64,000 nt of DNA from Moringa oleifera (taxonomy: Eukaryota > Streptophyta > Magnoliopsida > Brassicales > Moringaceae): contig JAJFZO010000028.1 of assembly GCA_021397835.1 (NCBI GenBank), forward strand, positions 1,842,001 through 1,906,000, read 5' to 3'. This document shows, in pieces, positions 1 through 13,760 of the stretch; position 1 is the first letter of the stretch; each line of letters begins with the position of its first letter. The notes under the pieces were generated by a model. That model was not told the origin of the DNA and did not search any database. It saw only the letters and a list, made by a program, of their open reading frames with translations. Made by a program: the position numbers and the translations under genes.

Positions 1-1467
1 GAACTTCTTCTCCTAATTCTTTTCATTCTACTAACAAATAATGTATAACAATTCGCAAATGTAGATCAGCTAAATGTTCTCGGATAGCACCTGCCCCAGT
101 AGAAATTTCTTGATTTCAAAATGTATTGAAACTTTGGATAGTAAAAACAAAGAGGGATGCTGTATTTCCAAGATTGGATTTCATATTCGAATGGACCTCA
201 TAATCGTAAGAAAGTAGGTTTTTTAGTTATGGGCCTAGCAAAAGAAAAATTAGGATAGGATCCTATATGATTTCCTCCCCCTTTTTAAAAATTAGACATG
301 AGAATTTCCTCTCATCTGGCTCAAGTAGTTATGCCAATACCAAATAAAGATAAAGAAAAGAGATCTTGTTTTTAAATTAAATTCTGGAAAACCCTAAAAA
401 AATTGACCCGTTACTCAAGTTCCTAGTGAAGACCAAGCAATATTTCATTAATTCAATTCGTTTTTCTGATTTTCTAAATTCTTTATTCAATTATAAATTA
501 TGCCAGAAATGAAATGTGAAATTCTTGAGTAGTTTACTTCCCTTCGAATGCCGAATCCCCCTAAATGAAAAGTGTGCGATAGAATTCATATGGGATTTAC
601 TTATCTATGTATTGTTCCATTCGATCGTTTAGGTCCTGTGTTACCTCGACGGTTATGCTATGATGTCTTTAAAGCCTATATACGATGTATAGACTCCTGC
701 AACCATGACATATTGTTTATTTGAACATAAACAAAATTGCATTCCTTTCTAAAAGTAAAAAGAATGGTTAATTCCACAAAAACAAAGAAGTCGTTTTTTT
801 CACGAGGTATAACTAAAAATTCCTATTTGTTTTTTACTGAATCGACCATAGACCAATCCCCTTTTTTGAAGGAGTATTGAATATACCCATAACTCTGAGC
901 TTCATGTTACTCCTCCTAAAAGACATGTTAGATCCAAGGCATCCCAATTCGATTGAATGGGATGACAGTTTATCATTCCTAATCTGTAAAATAATAATTT
1001 TGATCAAGTCACATATCGTAGTATACTAGGCCTTATAATTCTTTAAGGGGTTTATCTAAAAGATTCGTAATATAGCTCAGAAGACGTTTCAAATACCATA
1101 CATGGGGTACTGGACATGCCAGTTTTATGTATCCCTTTTGATATCTTCGTATTCGAGAATCAACAAATTCAACTCTACATTGTTCAAAAAATTTTGAGTC
1201 TTCTTTTTCGTCTCCAATCACTCGATAATTCTGACAAGCGCCAATTCCACCCTTTATAAGCCCAAAAATTCTTTCACAAAATAATCCATCTTTTTTCGGT
1301 TTATTTGTTTTGTAATGAAAAGTATAGGGATTTGTCACCTCTCCAACTATCTCTTTATTAGGTAGGATTTTAGTCGCCTAAGCACTTATTTGTTGAGGAG
1401 AAATTGATCCAATTCGAAGCTGTTGATGTTTATACCGATCGATCATAGAAGAAAAATTCTGATTCAT
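1..1467 (-). pseudogene. rpoC1: rpoC1 5' part (plastid RNA polymerase beta')
   Basis: Nuclear copy of the start of the plastid-encoded RNA polymerase beta' subunit gene. Exon 1 runs from the ATG at 1,465-1,467 down to about 1,016. It keeps stretches such as [10 protein letters not shown] and [11 protein letters not shown], and the Cys-rich zinc region is partly lost ([11 protein letters not shown] where the family has FCEQC). An in-frame TAA follows KPLKEL. The group II intron follows (about 250-1,015), its 5' GUGYG motif mutated. Exon 2 begins near 250 with FSFARPITKKPTF and is frameshifted, then cut by the window edge. The rpoB stop lies a few bases upstream, as in plastid operons. Presence of the intron excludes a grass-type plastid. 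Confidence 0.9.
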
Positions 1468-1472
1468 TTTGA

Positions 1473-1860
1473 TTAAACTTCCTTCTTATTATTCTAGAAG
1501 TTCTTCTCAGATACAAGGAAATGATTCAGTTTTAGAGCCAAAGATCGTAGTTCTCGAATGAGTAATCGAAAAGATTTTAAAGCATCCTTGGGTTTAGGTA
1601 TTGTTCATCCAATGATCGTAGTACCAAGTACTTCTTGGCGAGCTATAATATGATCAAATTTATAAGTGAGCATCTCTTGTAAAATATGAGAAACCCCAAA
1701 TCCCTCTAGGCGTAAACTTCAATTTTTCCTACTCACTGTCCCTCCTGCTTGAACTTGCCTCTAAGGGATTGTTTGTGTAACAAGTGTATAATGTCCACTA
1801 GAACATCCATGTATTTTATCATCAACTTGATGAATTAATTTCAATATACAAGGCTTTCCT
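1473..1860 (-). pseudogene. rpoB: rpoB 3' end (plastid RNA polymerase beta)
   Basis: C-terminal end of the plastid RNA polymerase beta subunit, read on the minus strand and ending with NKKEV and a TAA at 1,473-1,475, just ahead of the rpoC1 start. Recognisable pieces include [34 protein letters not shown] and [17 protein letters not shown], with stops and frameshifts between them. Homology is clear up to about 1,860. Beyond that I can no longer align it to rpoB. Confidence 0.85.
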
Positions 1861-1981
1861 CAGTTCTTGTTATTATCAATAATAATGATGCAAATCAGAT
1901 CCTAGATGTAGAAATATAAGAAGGCATACCTCTTTCTCCATTAAAAGAAATGATATTATCACGAATACAACACATAAAGAA
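1861..1981. other. Unassigned stretch at the rpoB/psaB junction
   Basis: About 120 bases between the last recognisable rpoB sequence and the psaB stop codon. I could not assign it to either gene. It may be filler DNA, a small piece from elsewhere in the plastid, or strongly diverged rpoB. Confidence 0.4.
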
Positions 1982-4142
1982 TTAAGCAAATTTGCCCGAT
2001 GTAGAGGCAATCAAGAAAGCCATATAAATGAATATATAACCTACAAAAAGTGGGCTAATCCAACCAATCTTGTTTACACAATTGAAAAAGCCACTAGTTT
2101 ATCTCTCCATAGAATCAAATTTGCCAAAGGTGTGCATTCATGAGTCCATGCTAAAGTTTCAATCGATTCCTGCCAATAACCACTCCAAGAAATTAAGAAC
2201 ATAAATCCAGTAGCCCAAACAAGATGTCCAAATAAGAACATCCATGCCTAAATTGATAAACTCTTCATATCGAACGAGTTATATCCATTGATAAGTTATG
2301 AAGAGTTTAACCATAGATAATCTGTTAACCATCCCATCAAATAAGTGGAAGATTTATTAAACTATGAAAGGTTACCTGCCATAATGTGATGTGTTTCCAA
2401 TGCCAATAAAAAGTAACCCATCCAATAGTATTTAACATCCATAAATCTGCCATAAAATGAGTCCCAAGCTGAAATATCACAAATACCACCTCACCCTGGA
2501 CCATCGCAAGGAAAACTATAGCCAAAATCCTTTTCATTTGGCATTAACTTGGAACCACATGCATCTAAAGCACCTTTTACTAAGATTAATGTAGTTGTAT
2601 GTAAACCTAGAGTAATAGCATGATGAACTAAGAAGTCTCAAGGACTTATTGTTAAGAATAATGAATTATTATTCTCTTTAACAACATTTAACCAGCCAAG
2701 CATCCATATGCTTCGACCCGCATTAAATGCTAGGCCATTCATTACAGATAAAAATACAGCAAATCCATATGAAGTTTTACCATGAGCGGATAGTATCCAT
2801 TAAGTAAATACCGGTTCGATCAAGATTTGTTTCTCTAAAGTACCAAAAGCAAGCATGACATCATTATGTATATAAAGTGCCAAAGTATGGAACCTCAAAA
2901 AGAGGCTGGCCCAAGTTAAATGGCATATGATAGCTTCCTTATGGTCTAACATTCTTGCCAATACATTATCTTCATTTTGTTTCAGATTGTAATCTCTAAT
3001 AAAAAATATAGCTCCATGAGCAATTGCTCCTGTCATGATGAATCCTGCGATGTATTGGTGATTGGTATATAATGCAGCTTGAGTAGTAAACTCTTGTCCT
3101 ATGAACGCATAAGCAGGTAAAGAATACATGTGTTGAGCTACCAAGGAAGTAATAACCCCTAAGGAGGCTAGACCAAGGCCTAATTGAAAATGAATCGAAT
3201 TATTGATTGTCATAAAGACCCTTATGCCCACGCCTCAATCGTCCTCCTAAAGGAATATACGCTTCTAAAAGATCTTTTATACTGTGTCCAATTCCAAAGT
3301 TACTTTTATACATATGACCCATAACGAGAAAAATAAATGCAATAGCTAAATGATGATGAGCAATATCGATCAGCTATAAACTTTGCGTTTGTGGATGGAA
3401 CCCCTAATAAGGGTTAGAATGGCTACTTAAATCGGGGTTTTGAGCATAAAGATTCCACTGACATATAAAAAGTGGACCTAAACCTTAGGGATGTGGTAAT
3501 ACATCTAAGAAATTATTCCATCAAACATAATCCCCCGAGATCCAGGAATTATGACATAGACTAAATGCCCTGTCCAAGCCAAGGAACATACCTTGAAAAG
3601 TCATGACAAATGATGATTGAGACGAGATTCAGCATTTTTGAACCATGAAACTCTCGATTTCCATTTCGATTGCAAGTGTAACCAACCCGCTATTAAGGAT
3701 ATGGCAGAAAAAATAATAGAAAAAGAGCTCCAGTATAAAAATCTTCGTTAGTACGTAAACCAATTGTATACCGCCACTAATAAACACCAGAATAAGCGAT
3801 ATTCACTAGACCAAGAGCCCCCCCTCGAGTAAAAGCTTCCGCAGCCGGTTGACCAAAATAAGGATCCCAAATTGCATGAGCAATCGGTCTTACATGTAAA
3901 AGGTCCTGTACCCATGCCTCAAAATTTCCTTGCCAAGCTACATGAAAAATATTTCCGAAAGACTACATAAAAATTATTACTAATTGCCTAAAGTGAGAAG
4001 CAAAAATATTTTGATAAAGACGTTCCTCAATAATATCATCATGACTCTCGAAGTCATGTGCAATAGCAATACCAAACCAAATATGACGAGTAGTCAGGTC
4101 TAGAGCTAAGCCTTGGCTAAACCTTGAAAATCTTAATGCCAT
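1982..4142 (-). pseudogene. psaB: psaB (photosystem I P700 apoprotein A2), decayed
   Basis: Nearly full-length copy of psaB, whose product binds P700 with PsaA in the thylakoid. The start reads [12 protein letters not shown] at 4,142 and the end reads IASTSGKFA followed by TAA at 1,982-1,984. The length is about 2,161 bases against the usual ~2,205, so small deletions have accumulated. Many frameshifts and stops are present; for example the reading is open only over 2,337-2,537 and 2,800-3,231. Substitutions in the first 60 codons are mostly P-to-S or L, T-to-I, A-to-V, R-to-H and G-to-R, all explained by C-to-T or G-to-A changes. psaA lies 25 bases upstream on the same strand, the normal plastid arrangement. 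Confidence 0.93.
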
Positions 4143-4167
4143 AATGCCTTTCAAATCCTCCTAGCCA

Positions 4168-6297
4168 TTATCCAACTGTAATAATTCTTGCTAAGAAGAA
4201 TGCCCATGTTATGGCAATTCCACCTAGAAGGTAATAAGTTACTCGTACATCACGTCCTTGCACAATGCTCAAGGCTCTCGACTGAGTAGCATGAGAAACT
4301 TTTAATTTATTATGAGCCTAAACAATGGATTCAATAAGTTCTTGCCAATAACCATGCCTGTTGAATAGAAACATTAAACTAAAAGCCCATAAAAAATGAG
4401 CACCTATGAAAAGAAAGACCATATGCAGATCATGAAGAACTATAAGACTGAATTTCCTAGGATGCTTGTGCCCATAAGAAATCGCAGAGCCACCTATTAA
4501 TAGTAATGGAACTTTGCACAAAGTTTCCTCTTGTGATATAAGTTACCACCCTTTGATCACTTATACTGCCCCAAACATTTGATTGCATTTTCCAACTAAA
4601 ATGAAATATTACTACTGAAAATTGCATTGTACATCTAGAATAGTCCTAAGAAGACATGATCCTAAGCAGATACTTGACATGTCCTTCCTCTTTCAGGCCT
4701 ATGACAAGGGAAATGAAAACCAAGATTTACTTTATCCGGTGTCAAACGTGAGCTATGAGCGAATAGAACACCTTTCAAGAGTATGAATACTGTCACATGA
4801 ATCGTAAATGCGTGAATGTGGTGTACCAAAAAATCTGTGGTTCCTAATGGAATAGATAACAAAGCAACTTTGCCACCCACTACTACTAAATCACAACCCC
4901 CCCAAGTCAAACTGGTGCTTGTTGTTTCAGCAGGGGCTATTACACCAGGCGCCAAAGCATGGGTATTTTGTATCCGAAAACATATCTTGTGAATGCCCTA
5001 AAGCACTCATGGTATCATTATGAATATACAAACCAAAACTGTGAAAGCCTAGAAATATACATACCCATTTGAGATGTGATATGATTACATCACAGTGCCT
5101 AAGGACATGATCTAATAGATCGTTGTATTGATTAGTTAGATCATAGTCTCTTACCACAAAAATGGTTGCATGCGCAAGAGCACCAACTATGAGAAATCCA
5201 CTAATCCATATGATGTGTGAACAATGACAGTTGTGTACCATAGTCAGTGGCTAGATATGGATAAGGGGGAATAGAATACATATGGTGAGCTACAACAATG
5301 GTCAAAGAGCTTAACATAGCTAGGTTAAGAGATAATTGAGCATGCCATGATGTTGTTAGGATTTCATATAGTCCTTTATGGCCTTGACCTGTAAATGGAC
5401 CTTTATGTGCCTCTAAAATATCTTTTAAACCATGACCAATACCTTAATTGGTCCTATACATATGACCCACTATCAGGAAAATAATCGCAATAGCTAAAAT
5501 GATGGTGTGCAATATTGATCAACCATAAACCCCCGATCACTGGATCTAATCCTCCATAAAAAGTGAGAACTTTTGCATATTTTGACCAATTAAAGGTAAA
5601 AAAAGAGGTTACTCCCTCAGTGAAACTTGGAAAAAGTCAAGCCAAAAGATCTCGATTCAAGATAAATTTTTGAGGAAGTGGGATTTCTTTAAGATCTACT
5701 CTAGCAATTAGAAATTGGTTAATCGGTAAAGATACATGTATAATGATGTCTCGCCCAAGAAAGGGGCCCAAGTCCTAGTAGCCTTACTAAATGGTGATTC
5801 AACATAGATTCTACATGTTGGAACTAAGCCAATTTTAGAGCCGTTTTGTGATCATGGAACTAACAAGTGAAAAGCATTATGGCTGCAAAGACCAATGCAC
5901 CAATTGTGGTACAATAGAGTTGTAATTCACTAGTTATTCTAGATGCCTGCCAAATTTGAAAAAAAACTAGAGGTTATTTGTATTCCTCAGAATCCCTGCC
6001 CATATTGCCATTCAAGATTTCTTGGCCCACTATTGGCCAAACCATCTGGGCATTAGGTCCAATGCAAGTAGGATCGCTTAGCCATGCTTCATAATTGGAA
6101 AAACAAGCACCATGAAAATACATGCCACTCAGCCAAAAAAAGAAAATGGAGAGTTGGTCGAAATGAGCGCTAAATACTTTTCGAAAGATCTCCTCCATAT
6201 CACTGGTATGGCTATTGAAATCGTGAGCATTAACATGTAGGTTCCAGATCCAAGTGGTAATATCAAGTCGCTTAGCTATTGTTCTTGAGAAATGGCT
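4168..6297 (-). pseudogene. psaA: psaA (photosystem I P700 apoprotein A1), 5' truncated
   Basis: Copy of the gene for the PsaA reaction-centre protein. It ends with ARIITVG and a TAA at 4,168-4,170. Internal matches include [52 protein letters not shown] and [11 protein letters not shown]. Homology starts at about residue 31 (HFSRTIAK, near 6,297), so the first ~30 codons are missing where the trnV segment is joined. The remaining length, about 2,130 bases, is slightly below expectation. Multiple stops and frameshifts make it a pseudogene. Confidence 0.92.
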
Positions 6298-6299
6298 CG

Positions 6300-6472
6300 T
6301 TTTCCAGTTAAGAAAAAATATAGTAGACTAACTGATGTAAATATTAGTTAATGAAAGAGCCCAATGCAAAAAAATGCATGTTGGGTCTTTGAAAGAGATC
6401 GAATCATTTTGATAATAATTAGTTCGATATCTTTTATCAAGAAGATCTACAGCTCGAATCTGTATAGCCCTA
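6300..6472 (+). pseudogene. trnV-UAC: trnV-UAC 3' half (intron end plus 3' exon)
   Basis: The 3' exon of plastid tRNA-Val(UAC) lies at 6,438-6,472. It includes the variable region, a T-arm altered from GGTTCGA to AGCTCGA, and the acceptor strand ending ATAGCCCTA. About 135 bases of the 3' part of its group II intron lie upstream, containing the short inverted repeat around ATGCATGTTGGGTC. The 5' exon is not here but at 14,246, at the other end of the insertion, so the gene is split. Confidence 0.85.
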
Positions 6473-7716
6473 TATTATTTTATTATTTATTTATAAATTA
6501 TAAATATAATATTATTTATATTATAAATAAACAAGATTATAAATTAAATAAATATTATTATAAATACTATTCAAATACAAAAAATTATGTAGTTTTTTTC
6601 CTCATTATTGTATTCTTTCTTATTCGTAACAAGTCCCTTTCGCTTGCTTAGTTCATCGAAATAAAAGCATTCCCATAAGCTTGCTCATACGGGGTTCGTT
6701 TAGAGCAAAACTGAAAACAAAAGTGCATTTCATTTTAATGGATCCAATCACTATATATCTCTTTCTAATCTCAGATCAACCAAAACAAAGCAATTTTTCT
6801 TCATTAATCTTCGTAGGTGGATTGATTATATATGAATTTTTCTCTTTTACTCAATCAAAGAGTTAGTGATACTTCCTTTTTTTTTTTTTATACCCACCAA
6901 ATCTTGTTGAATTTGTGAATTCAAAATTATGACGTAAACCCGGTTAAAGATAAAAACTTTAACCTAACTTAACTCCAATCGAATCTAATAGTATGCCACA
7001 TAGATCTATGAAGGCCTTACTGTATTTGTGGACACGTTAAAGTTTGAAAAACGAAGAGATTTTCATAAAAAAATTTCATAAACATAACATAAATAACATA
7101 ATATTTTATTTTTATAATATAAATATAAATAATAAAAAATTTATTTATTATTTAATAATTTTAAAATTAAAATTAAAACTAATTGATATTAAAATAATAT
7201 TATTAATATAAAAAACAATATTATTAATATAATAATAAAATAAATAAAAATCAATATAATAATAAAATAAATAAAATAAAAATAATGAAAATAGATTAAA
7301 AAATAATATTCAAAATAGAAAAAGAAATTGATTTACAATTTCTAATTTTAATTTAAAATTTTTTAATTTCTAATACTCTAAAACATATTAGGATTTAAAA
7401 AAAGAGAATTCTATTTAGTTTAGAATTTTCACCGTATTTTATCATTTTATTTAGAAAAATATGAAGCGAGGTGAAAGCGAGAAAGTTTGATTTGTTTTGT
7501 ATAAGAGAAATCTATATTTATTTATATTATATCGAATTCTATATCGAAAAATAAGTGTAATGGAAATAAAATAAGATTCCGATCAATAAATTTTAAAATG
7601 AGACATGTACCATAGCAAATTTTTATTGTGACTAAAAGGTTATGTATGACTTGACAATCAATTTTAATTTGAACTGACTAATCCAGTATATTTTTCACAT
7701 TCAAAGAAGTTCGTCT
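6473..7716. other. Plastid trnV-ndhC spacer copy
   Basis: Very AT-rich sequence (7,080-7,400 is almost pure A/T) in the position of the plastid trnV-ndhC intergenic region. No gene is supported here. The open frames at 6,364-6,651 and 6,681-6,866 look like chance runs without recognisable protein similarity. Confidence 0.6.
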
Positions 7717-8078
7717 ATGTTTCTGCTTTACGTATATGATATTTCTGGGCATTTCTAATAATATCAAGTGCTATTCTTATTTTGGCATTTCTAATTTTCA
7801 GAGTTTTAGCTCCAACTAGCAAAGGTCTAGAGAAACTATCTAGTTATGAATCGGGTATAAAACCAATGGGCGATGCTTGGTTACAATTTCGAATTCGTTA
7901 TTATATGTTTACTCTAGTTTTTGTTGTTTTTGATGTTGAAACAGTTTTTCTTTATCCATGGGCAATGAGTCTCGATGTATTAGGGATATCTATTTTTATA
8001 GAAGCTTTCATTTTTTTGCTTATCCTAATTATTGATTCAGTTTATGCGTGGCAAAAAAGAGCATTGGAATGGTCTTAG
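7717..8078 (+). pseudogene. ndhC: ndhC (NDH complex subunit 3), one frameshift
   Basis: Copy of the gene for NDH subunit C, a small membrane protein of the thylakoid NADH dehydrogenase-like complex. It starts at ATG 7,717 (MFLLYVYDI) and ends with WQKRALEWS and a stop at 8,076-8,078. The length is 362 bases against the usual 363. A single-base deletion near 7,745 shifts the frame after codon 9. Downstream the frame stays open and keeps [20 protein letters not shown] and [15 protein letters not shown]. It overlaps ndhK by 10 bases, as in plastid DNA. It is the least damaged gene of the insertion together with atpE. Confidence 0.93.
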
Positions 8079-8394
8079 TTCCTGAATATTCAGACAATAA
8101 CAATAAAAAGAGAAAGTTAAAAAAACATAAGAATATTGAGACAATTGTGAATTTCATTGATTTTATCTTAGTTGATCGAACAACCCAAAATTTAGTTATT
8201 TCAACTATATTAAATGATCTTTCAAATTGGTCAAGACTTTCAAGTTTATGGCTGCTTTTTTATGGTACCAATTGTTGCTTCATTGAATTTACCTTATTAA
8301 TAGGCTCACGATTCGACTTTGATCATTATGGATTGGTACCAAAATCGAGTCTTAGACAGGTGGACCTAATTTTAACACCTGGCACTGTAACTAT
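8069..8394 (+). pseudogene. ndhK: ndhK 5' part, fused to inverted accD
   Basis: The first ~108 codons of the NDH subunit K gene, an Fe-S subunit. They start at [10 protein letters not shown], with [23 protein letters not shown] and LILTPGTVT recognisable. The cluster-binding CCFIEF stretch is present as [12 protein letters not shown]. Homology stops at about 8,390, where the sequence becomes the reverse complement of accD. The open frame continuing to 8,605 is therefore an accidental ndhK/anti-accD fusion. Confidence 0.9.
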
Positions 8395-8928
8395 AAATGT
8401 AACTGTCATTGTAATTGTCACCACCACTAAAAATGTAACTATCAATACAGATTTGAGAACGAAGGTAAGAGTCAATGCAACTATTAACGTGATTATTCCA
8501 ACTATATTTAATATCATGCATGTAAGGATCATGGTGGGGATTATTACTTATAGATCTATTATTCATATAACTATAATCACGATAACTATAAAAAAAACTT
8601 TCTAGTTCACTCAAAAAAGAATGATTATTGTCTATCTCAAAATTTTGATTTTTAATATCAACATATATAGAATAACTATCCCTAACAAAAAAGTTATCAT
8701 CCGACATGAATTCTGAATGTCCTTAGCACCGAATAAATGATCAACATTACTGTAATAACTAGAACTCACACCCCAACCATGAATGTTTTTATCCGTGTCA
8801 TTTATAACCGGGTCTTCACTTATACTAGTATTTCCAATAGGACAAAGACTATCCATTGATTTACTTAGCCCACATCTGTATTCTAATTGTCCCTTAGACA
8901 ACATCGAGTTGAACCACGATTTTTCCAT
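8388..8928 (-). pseudogene. accD: accD 5' part (acetyl-CoA carboxylase beta subunit)
   Basis: N-terminal region of the plastid acetyl-CoA carboxylase carboxyltransferase beta subunit. It starts at ATG 8,928 ([10 protein letters not shown]), then [42 protein letters not shown] and [19 protein letters not shown] frameshift lies near 8,700, so it is read in two frames. It is truncated at ~8,388 inside the poorly conserved N-terminal extension, so the catalytic domain is absent. rbcL follows upstream on the same strand, as in the plastid. Confidence 0.9.
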
Positions 8929-9669
8929 AGTTTTTGATCTCTATTTACATGAAAATACAATAGATGAATAGTCATTCGATGAAAAATTATTTAAATAGTT
9001 CATTTTCATTTCTTATCAAAATAAGCATATGCATGCAATTGCTAGGATTGTTAACTAACAATTATTAACTAATAATTAATGAATATTGAAAGAAAGGATG
9101 CTTTTTTGCAAGAATTCGAAATATCATCTCACCATATATGAATATGATGGAATCCTTTTTTTAATTAAAAATTTTAATTATAAACATAAATGGTGGGTTC
9201 CCCATGTTACATAAAATTCTTATTGAAACAAGAGATATTTGTTCTCTTATATGAATATGAAGATATTAAGAACCATTTTTTCGTAAAATCTCGTATAATA
9301 ATATAAAAAAAATCTGATAAGTTTTTATTCCAACACGGAATGAAAAGGACAACATACATGATGGGTAAACGGAGTTGTGATACTTGGCTTCATTCAGGAG
9401 CCGAAACTGCGGGATATAAAAGAACACACCAATCCTAAGGATCCATATATAGGATTGATTATAAACCCAACACAACAATAACGCTAGAAAATTTGAGTTG
9501 TGTTTAATCTTATATTTTTGTATTTAAGATCTTTTATATCTAGATAAGTATGTATTTATCCAAAATATATACAATAAGGTAAGGTCGACTCAGTCCTTTA
9601 AGTAAAAGATTGGGCCAAGTTTAATTGAAATTTAACTAATAAATACTAAAACAAACGATAATTACTGGA
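8929..9669. other. Plastid accD-rbcL spacer copy
   Basis: Intergenic spacer between the accD start and the rbcL stop, in normal plastid order. No gene is supported. The minus-strand open frame at 9,266-9,478 shows no recognisable protein. Confidence 0.6.
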
Positions 9670-11065
<1,396 letters not shown>

Positions 11066-11861
11066 AAGTCCCTCCCTAAAACTCATGAATTAAGAATTCT
11101 CGCAAAACAAGGTCTACCCGCCATAAATTAGGAGTTAATTTAATGAAACCTTTTCATAGGAATCTTCCACAAAATTATTAACTAATATTATTAGCTAATC
11201 AGAATGGTTCCTTATTAGACCATGATATTTGATTCACCAAATACATCATTATTGTATATTCTTTCATACATATAGCGTAACCCAATACTTGTTTTTCAAG
11301 TTTCTAATCCTTCACTTTTCTTGAATTGAAATATCTAAATAATAAAAAATTCACTCTTAACAGTAATATATATTATATATGTAAATCCTAGATATGAAAA
11401 TATGTGAAATTCGTCCATGAAAATGAAAAAAAAAAAGGGTATGGATATAAAGATAAAAGGATAGGCTGGGCACGTAAATTGATACGCTAAAATACGAAAT
11501 GAAATAAAAGCTAATGACATAGAAATAATGAATCATAAATAAAGTTCAGGTTCGAATTCCATAGATAATATGGACGGTCTGGTTTTGTTTATAATGATAA
11601 ACAAATGAAAGACTTTCTTCAAAAATTTTATTCATCCACTTGATATTTTGAAAATAGATTGGTTGAACTTGAATATTACTTCATTGAAATTGAATAAGTA
11701 AACAATTGAATTGCACATTCGGTTGATGGTACCCCTGGAATCTAGTGCTAAGTCCCATTTCTTATTGAATTAACCAATCAACTTGCTGTCAAAGATTTTT
11801 TTTTTTTTTGTATTCAAAAAATTTCGCAACAAATTTTGACATATTATTATTTTATTATATT
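11066..11861. other. Plastid rbcL-atpB spacer copy
   Basis: Divergent promoter spacer between rbcL and atpB, of the normal length class. It is AT-rich with a few poly-T and poly-A runs. The plastid promoter boxes cannot be assigned with confidence after this much decay, and no gene is seen. Confidence 0.6.
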
Positions 11862-13362
11862 ATGAGAATAAATCCTACTACTTCTGGTCCTGGGGTTTCC
11901 ATGCTTGAAAAAAAAAAAAAAAAACTCGGCCATATTGCTCAAATCATTGGTCTAGTACTAGATGTAGCCTTTTCCTGGGCAAGATGCCTAATATTTACAA
12001 CGCTTTGGTGGTTAAGGTCGATATACTGTCGGTCAACAAATTAATGTGACTTATGAAGTACAACAATTATTAGGAAATAATCGAGTTAGAGCCGTAGCTA
12101 TGAGTGCTATAAATGGTCTAATACGAGGAATGGAAGTGATTGATACGAGAGTTCCTCTAAGTGTTCTAGTTGATGGAACGACTCTAGGACAAATTTTCAA
12201 TGTGCTTTGAGAGCCAGTTGATAATTTAGGGCTTGTAGATACTTACACAACATCTCTTATTCATAAATTTGCACTTGCCTTTATAAAAATAGATACAAAA
12301 TTATCTATTTTTGAAACAAGAATTAAAGTAGTAGATCTTTTAGCCCTTTATCATCGTGGAGGAAAAATCAAACTATTCAAGGGAGTTGTAATGGGTAAAA
12401 TAGTATTTATTGTGGAATTGATCAATAACATTGCTAAAGCTCATAGGGGTGTATCTGTATTTGGCGAAGTATTGGAACATACTTGTGAAGGAAATGATCT
12501 TTACATGGAAATGAAAGAATTTGAAGTCATTAATGAACAAAATCTTGTGGAATCAAAAGTGGCTTTAGTCTATAGTCAGATGAATGAACCACCGAGAGCT
12601 CATATGAGAATTGGTTTGACTACCGTAACTATGATGAATATTTTCGAGATGTTAAATAAACAAGATGTACTTCTATTTATCGACAATATCTTCCATTTCG
12701 TCCAAGCTGGATCCAAAGTATCTGCCTTATTGGGTAGAATGCCTTCCGCTGTGGGTTATTAACCCATCCTTAGTACCAAAATGGGTTCTTTACAAGAAAG
12801 AATTACTTCTACCAAAGAAGGGTCCACAACTTCTATTCAAGTAGTTTATGTACCTATGGACGATTTAACCAACCCTACTCCTACCATGACATTTACACGT
12901 TTACATGCTGCTATCGTACTATTAAAAGGATTAGCTGCAAAAGGTATTTATCTAGCGGTAGATTCATTGGACTCAACGTCAACTATGCTTAAACCTCAGA
13001 TCGTTGGTGAGAAACATTATGAAACCATGCAAAGAGTTAAGCAAACTTTACAATGTTATAAAGAACTTCACGACATTACAGCTATCTTGGGTTTGGGCGA
13101 ATTATCCAAAGAGGATCATTTAACCATAGCAAGAGTGCGAAAAATTGAGTGTTTCTTTTCATAACCCTTTTTCATAGCAAAAGTATTTACTAATTCTTCG
13201 GGGAAATATGTCGGTCTAATAGAAACTATTAGAGGGTTTAAATCAATCCTTTTCGGAGAATTAGACAGTCTTCCTAAATAGGACTTTTACTTAGTAAATA
13301 ACATCGATTAAGCTACTGCGAAGACTACGAATTTAGAAATGGAGAGCAAATTGAAGAAATGA
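11862..13362 (+). pseudogene. atpB: atpB (ATP synthase CF1 beta), decayed
   Basis: Copy of the gene for the catalytic beta subunit of chloroplast ATP synthase. It starts [18 protein letters not shown] at 11,862 and ends KLKK with TGA at 13,360-13,362. The length is 1,501 bases against 1,497. A stretched poly-A run near 11,910 shifts the frame early. The P-loop region GGAGVGKT is lost (the sequence reads [12 protein letters not shown] at 12,370-12,410), so the product could not bind nucleotide. The longest open pieces are 12,391-12,762 ([37 protein letters not shown]) and 12,781-13,164. The stop overlaps the atpE start in the classic ATGA. Confidence 0.95.
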
Positions 13363-13760
13363 CCTCAAATCTTTGTGTACTGACTCCTAACCAAATTTTT
13401 TGGGATTCAAAAGTAAAAGAAATCATTTTATCTACTAATAGTGGACAAATTGGCGTATTACCAAATCATGTGCCTATTGCTACAGTTGTAGACATAGGTG
13501 TTTTGAGAATACGCCTTAATGACCAATGGTTAACAATGTCTCTGATAGGTGGTTTTGCTAGAATAGGTAATAATGAAATCACCATTTTAGTAAATGATGT
13601 AGAGAAGAGCAGGGACATTGATCCACAAGAAGCTTAGCAAACTCTTGAAATAAGGGAAGCTAATTTAAGGAAAGCTGAAGGTAAGAGACAAATAATTGAG
13701 GCAAATCTAGCTCTCAGACGAGCTCAGACACAAGTTGAGGCTATCAATGTGATTTTATAA
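13359..13760 (+). pseudogene. atpE: atpE (ATP synthase CF1 epsilon), one stop
   Basis: Copy of the gene for the epsilon subunit, which regulates the chloroplast ATP synthase. The start is at 13,359, overlapping the atpB stop, and the end is EAINVIL with TAA at 13,758-13,760. The length of 402 bases equals the normal gene, and the frame is preserved throughout. The only clear lesion is a CAA-to-TAG type stop at 13,635-13,637 after DIDPQEA, followed by [16 protein letters not shown] and [13 protein letters not shown] in the same frame. The product would lack the C-terminal helical domain. Confidence 0.95.

Noticed and set aside
6364..6866. Two plus-strand open frames upstream of ndhC
   Set aside because: They fall in trnV intron, exon and spacer sequence and are A/T runs without protein similarity.
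8048..8605. 185-codon open frame as a novel gene
   Set aside because: The first half is ndhK and the second half is antisense accD across a fusion point. The frame is accidental.
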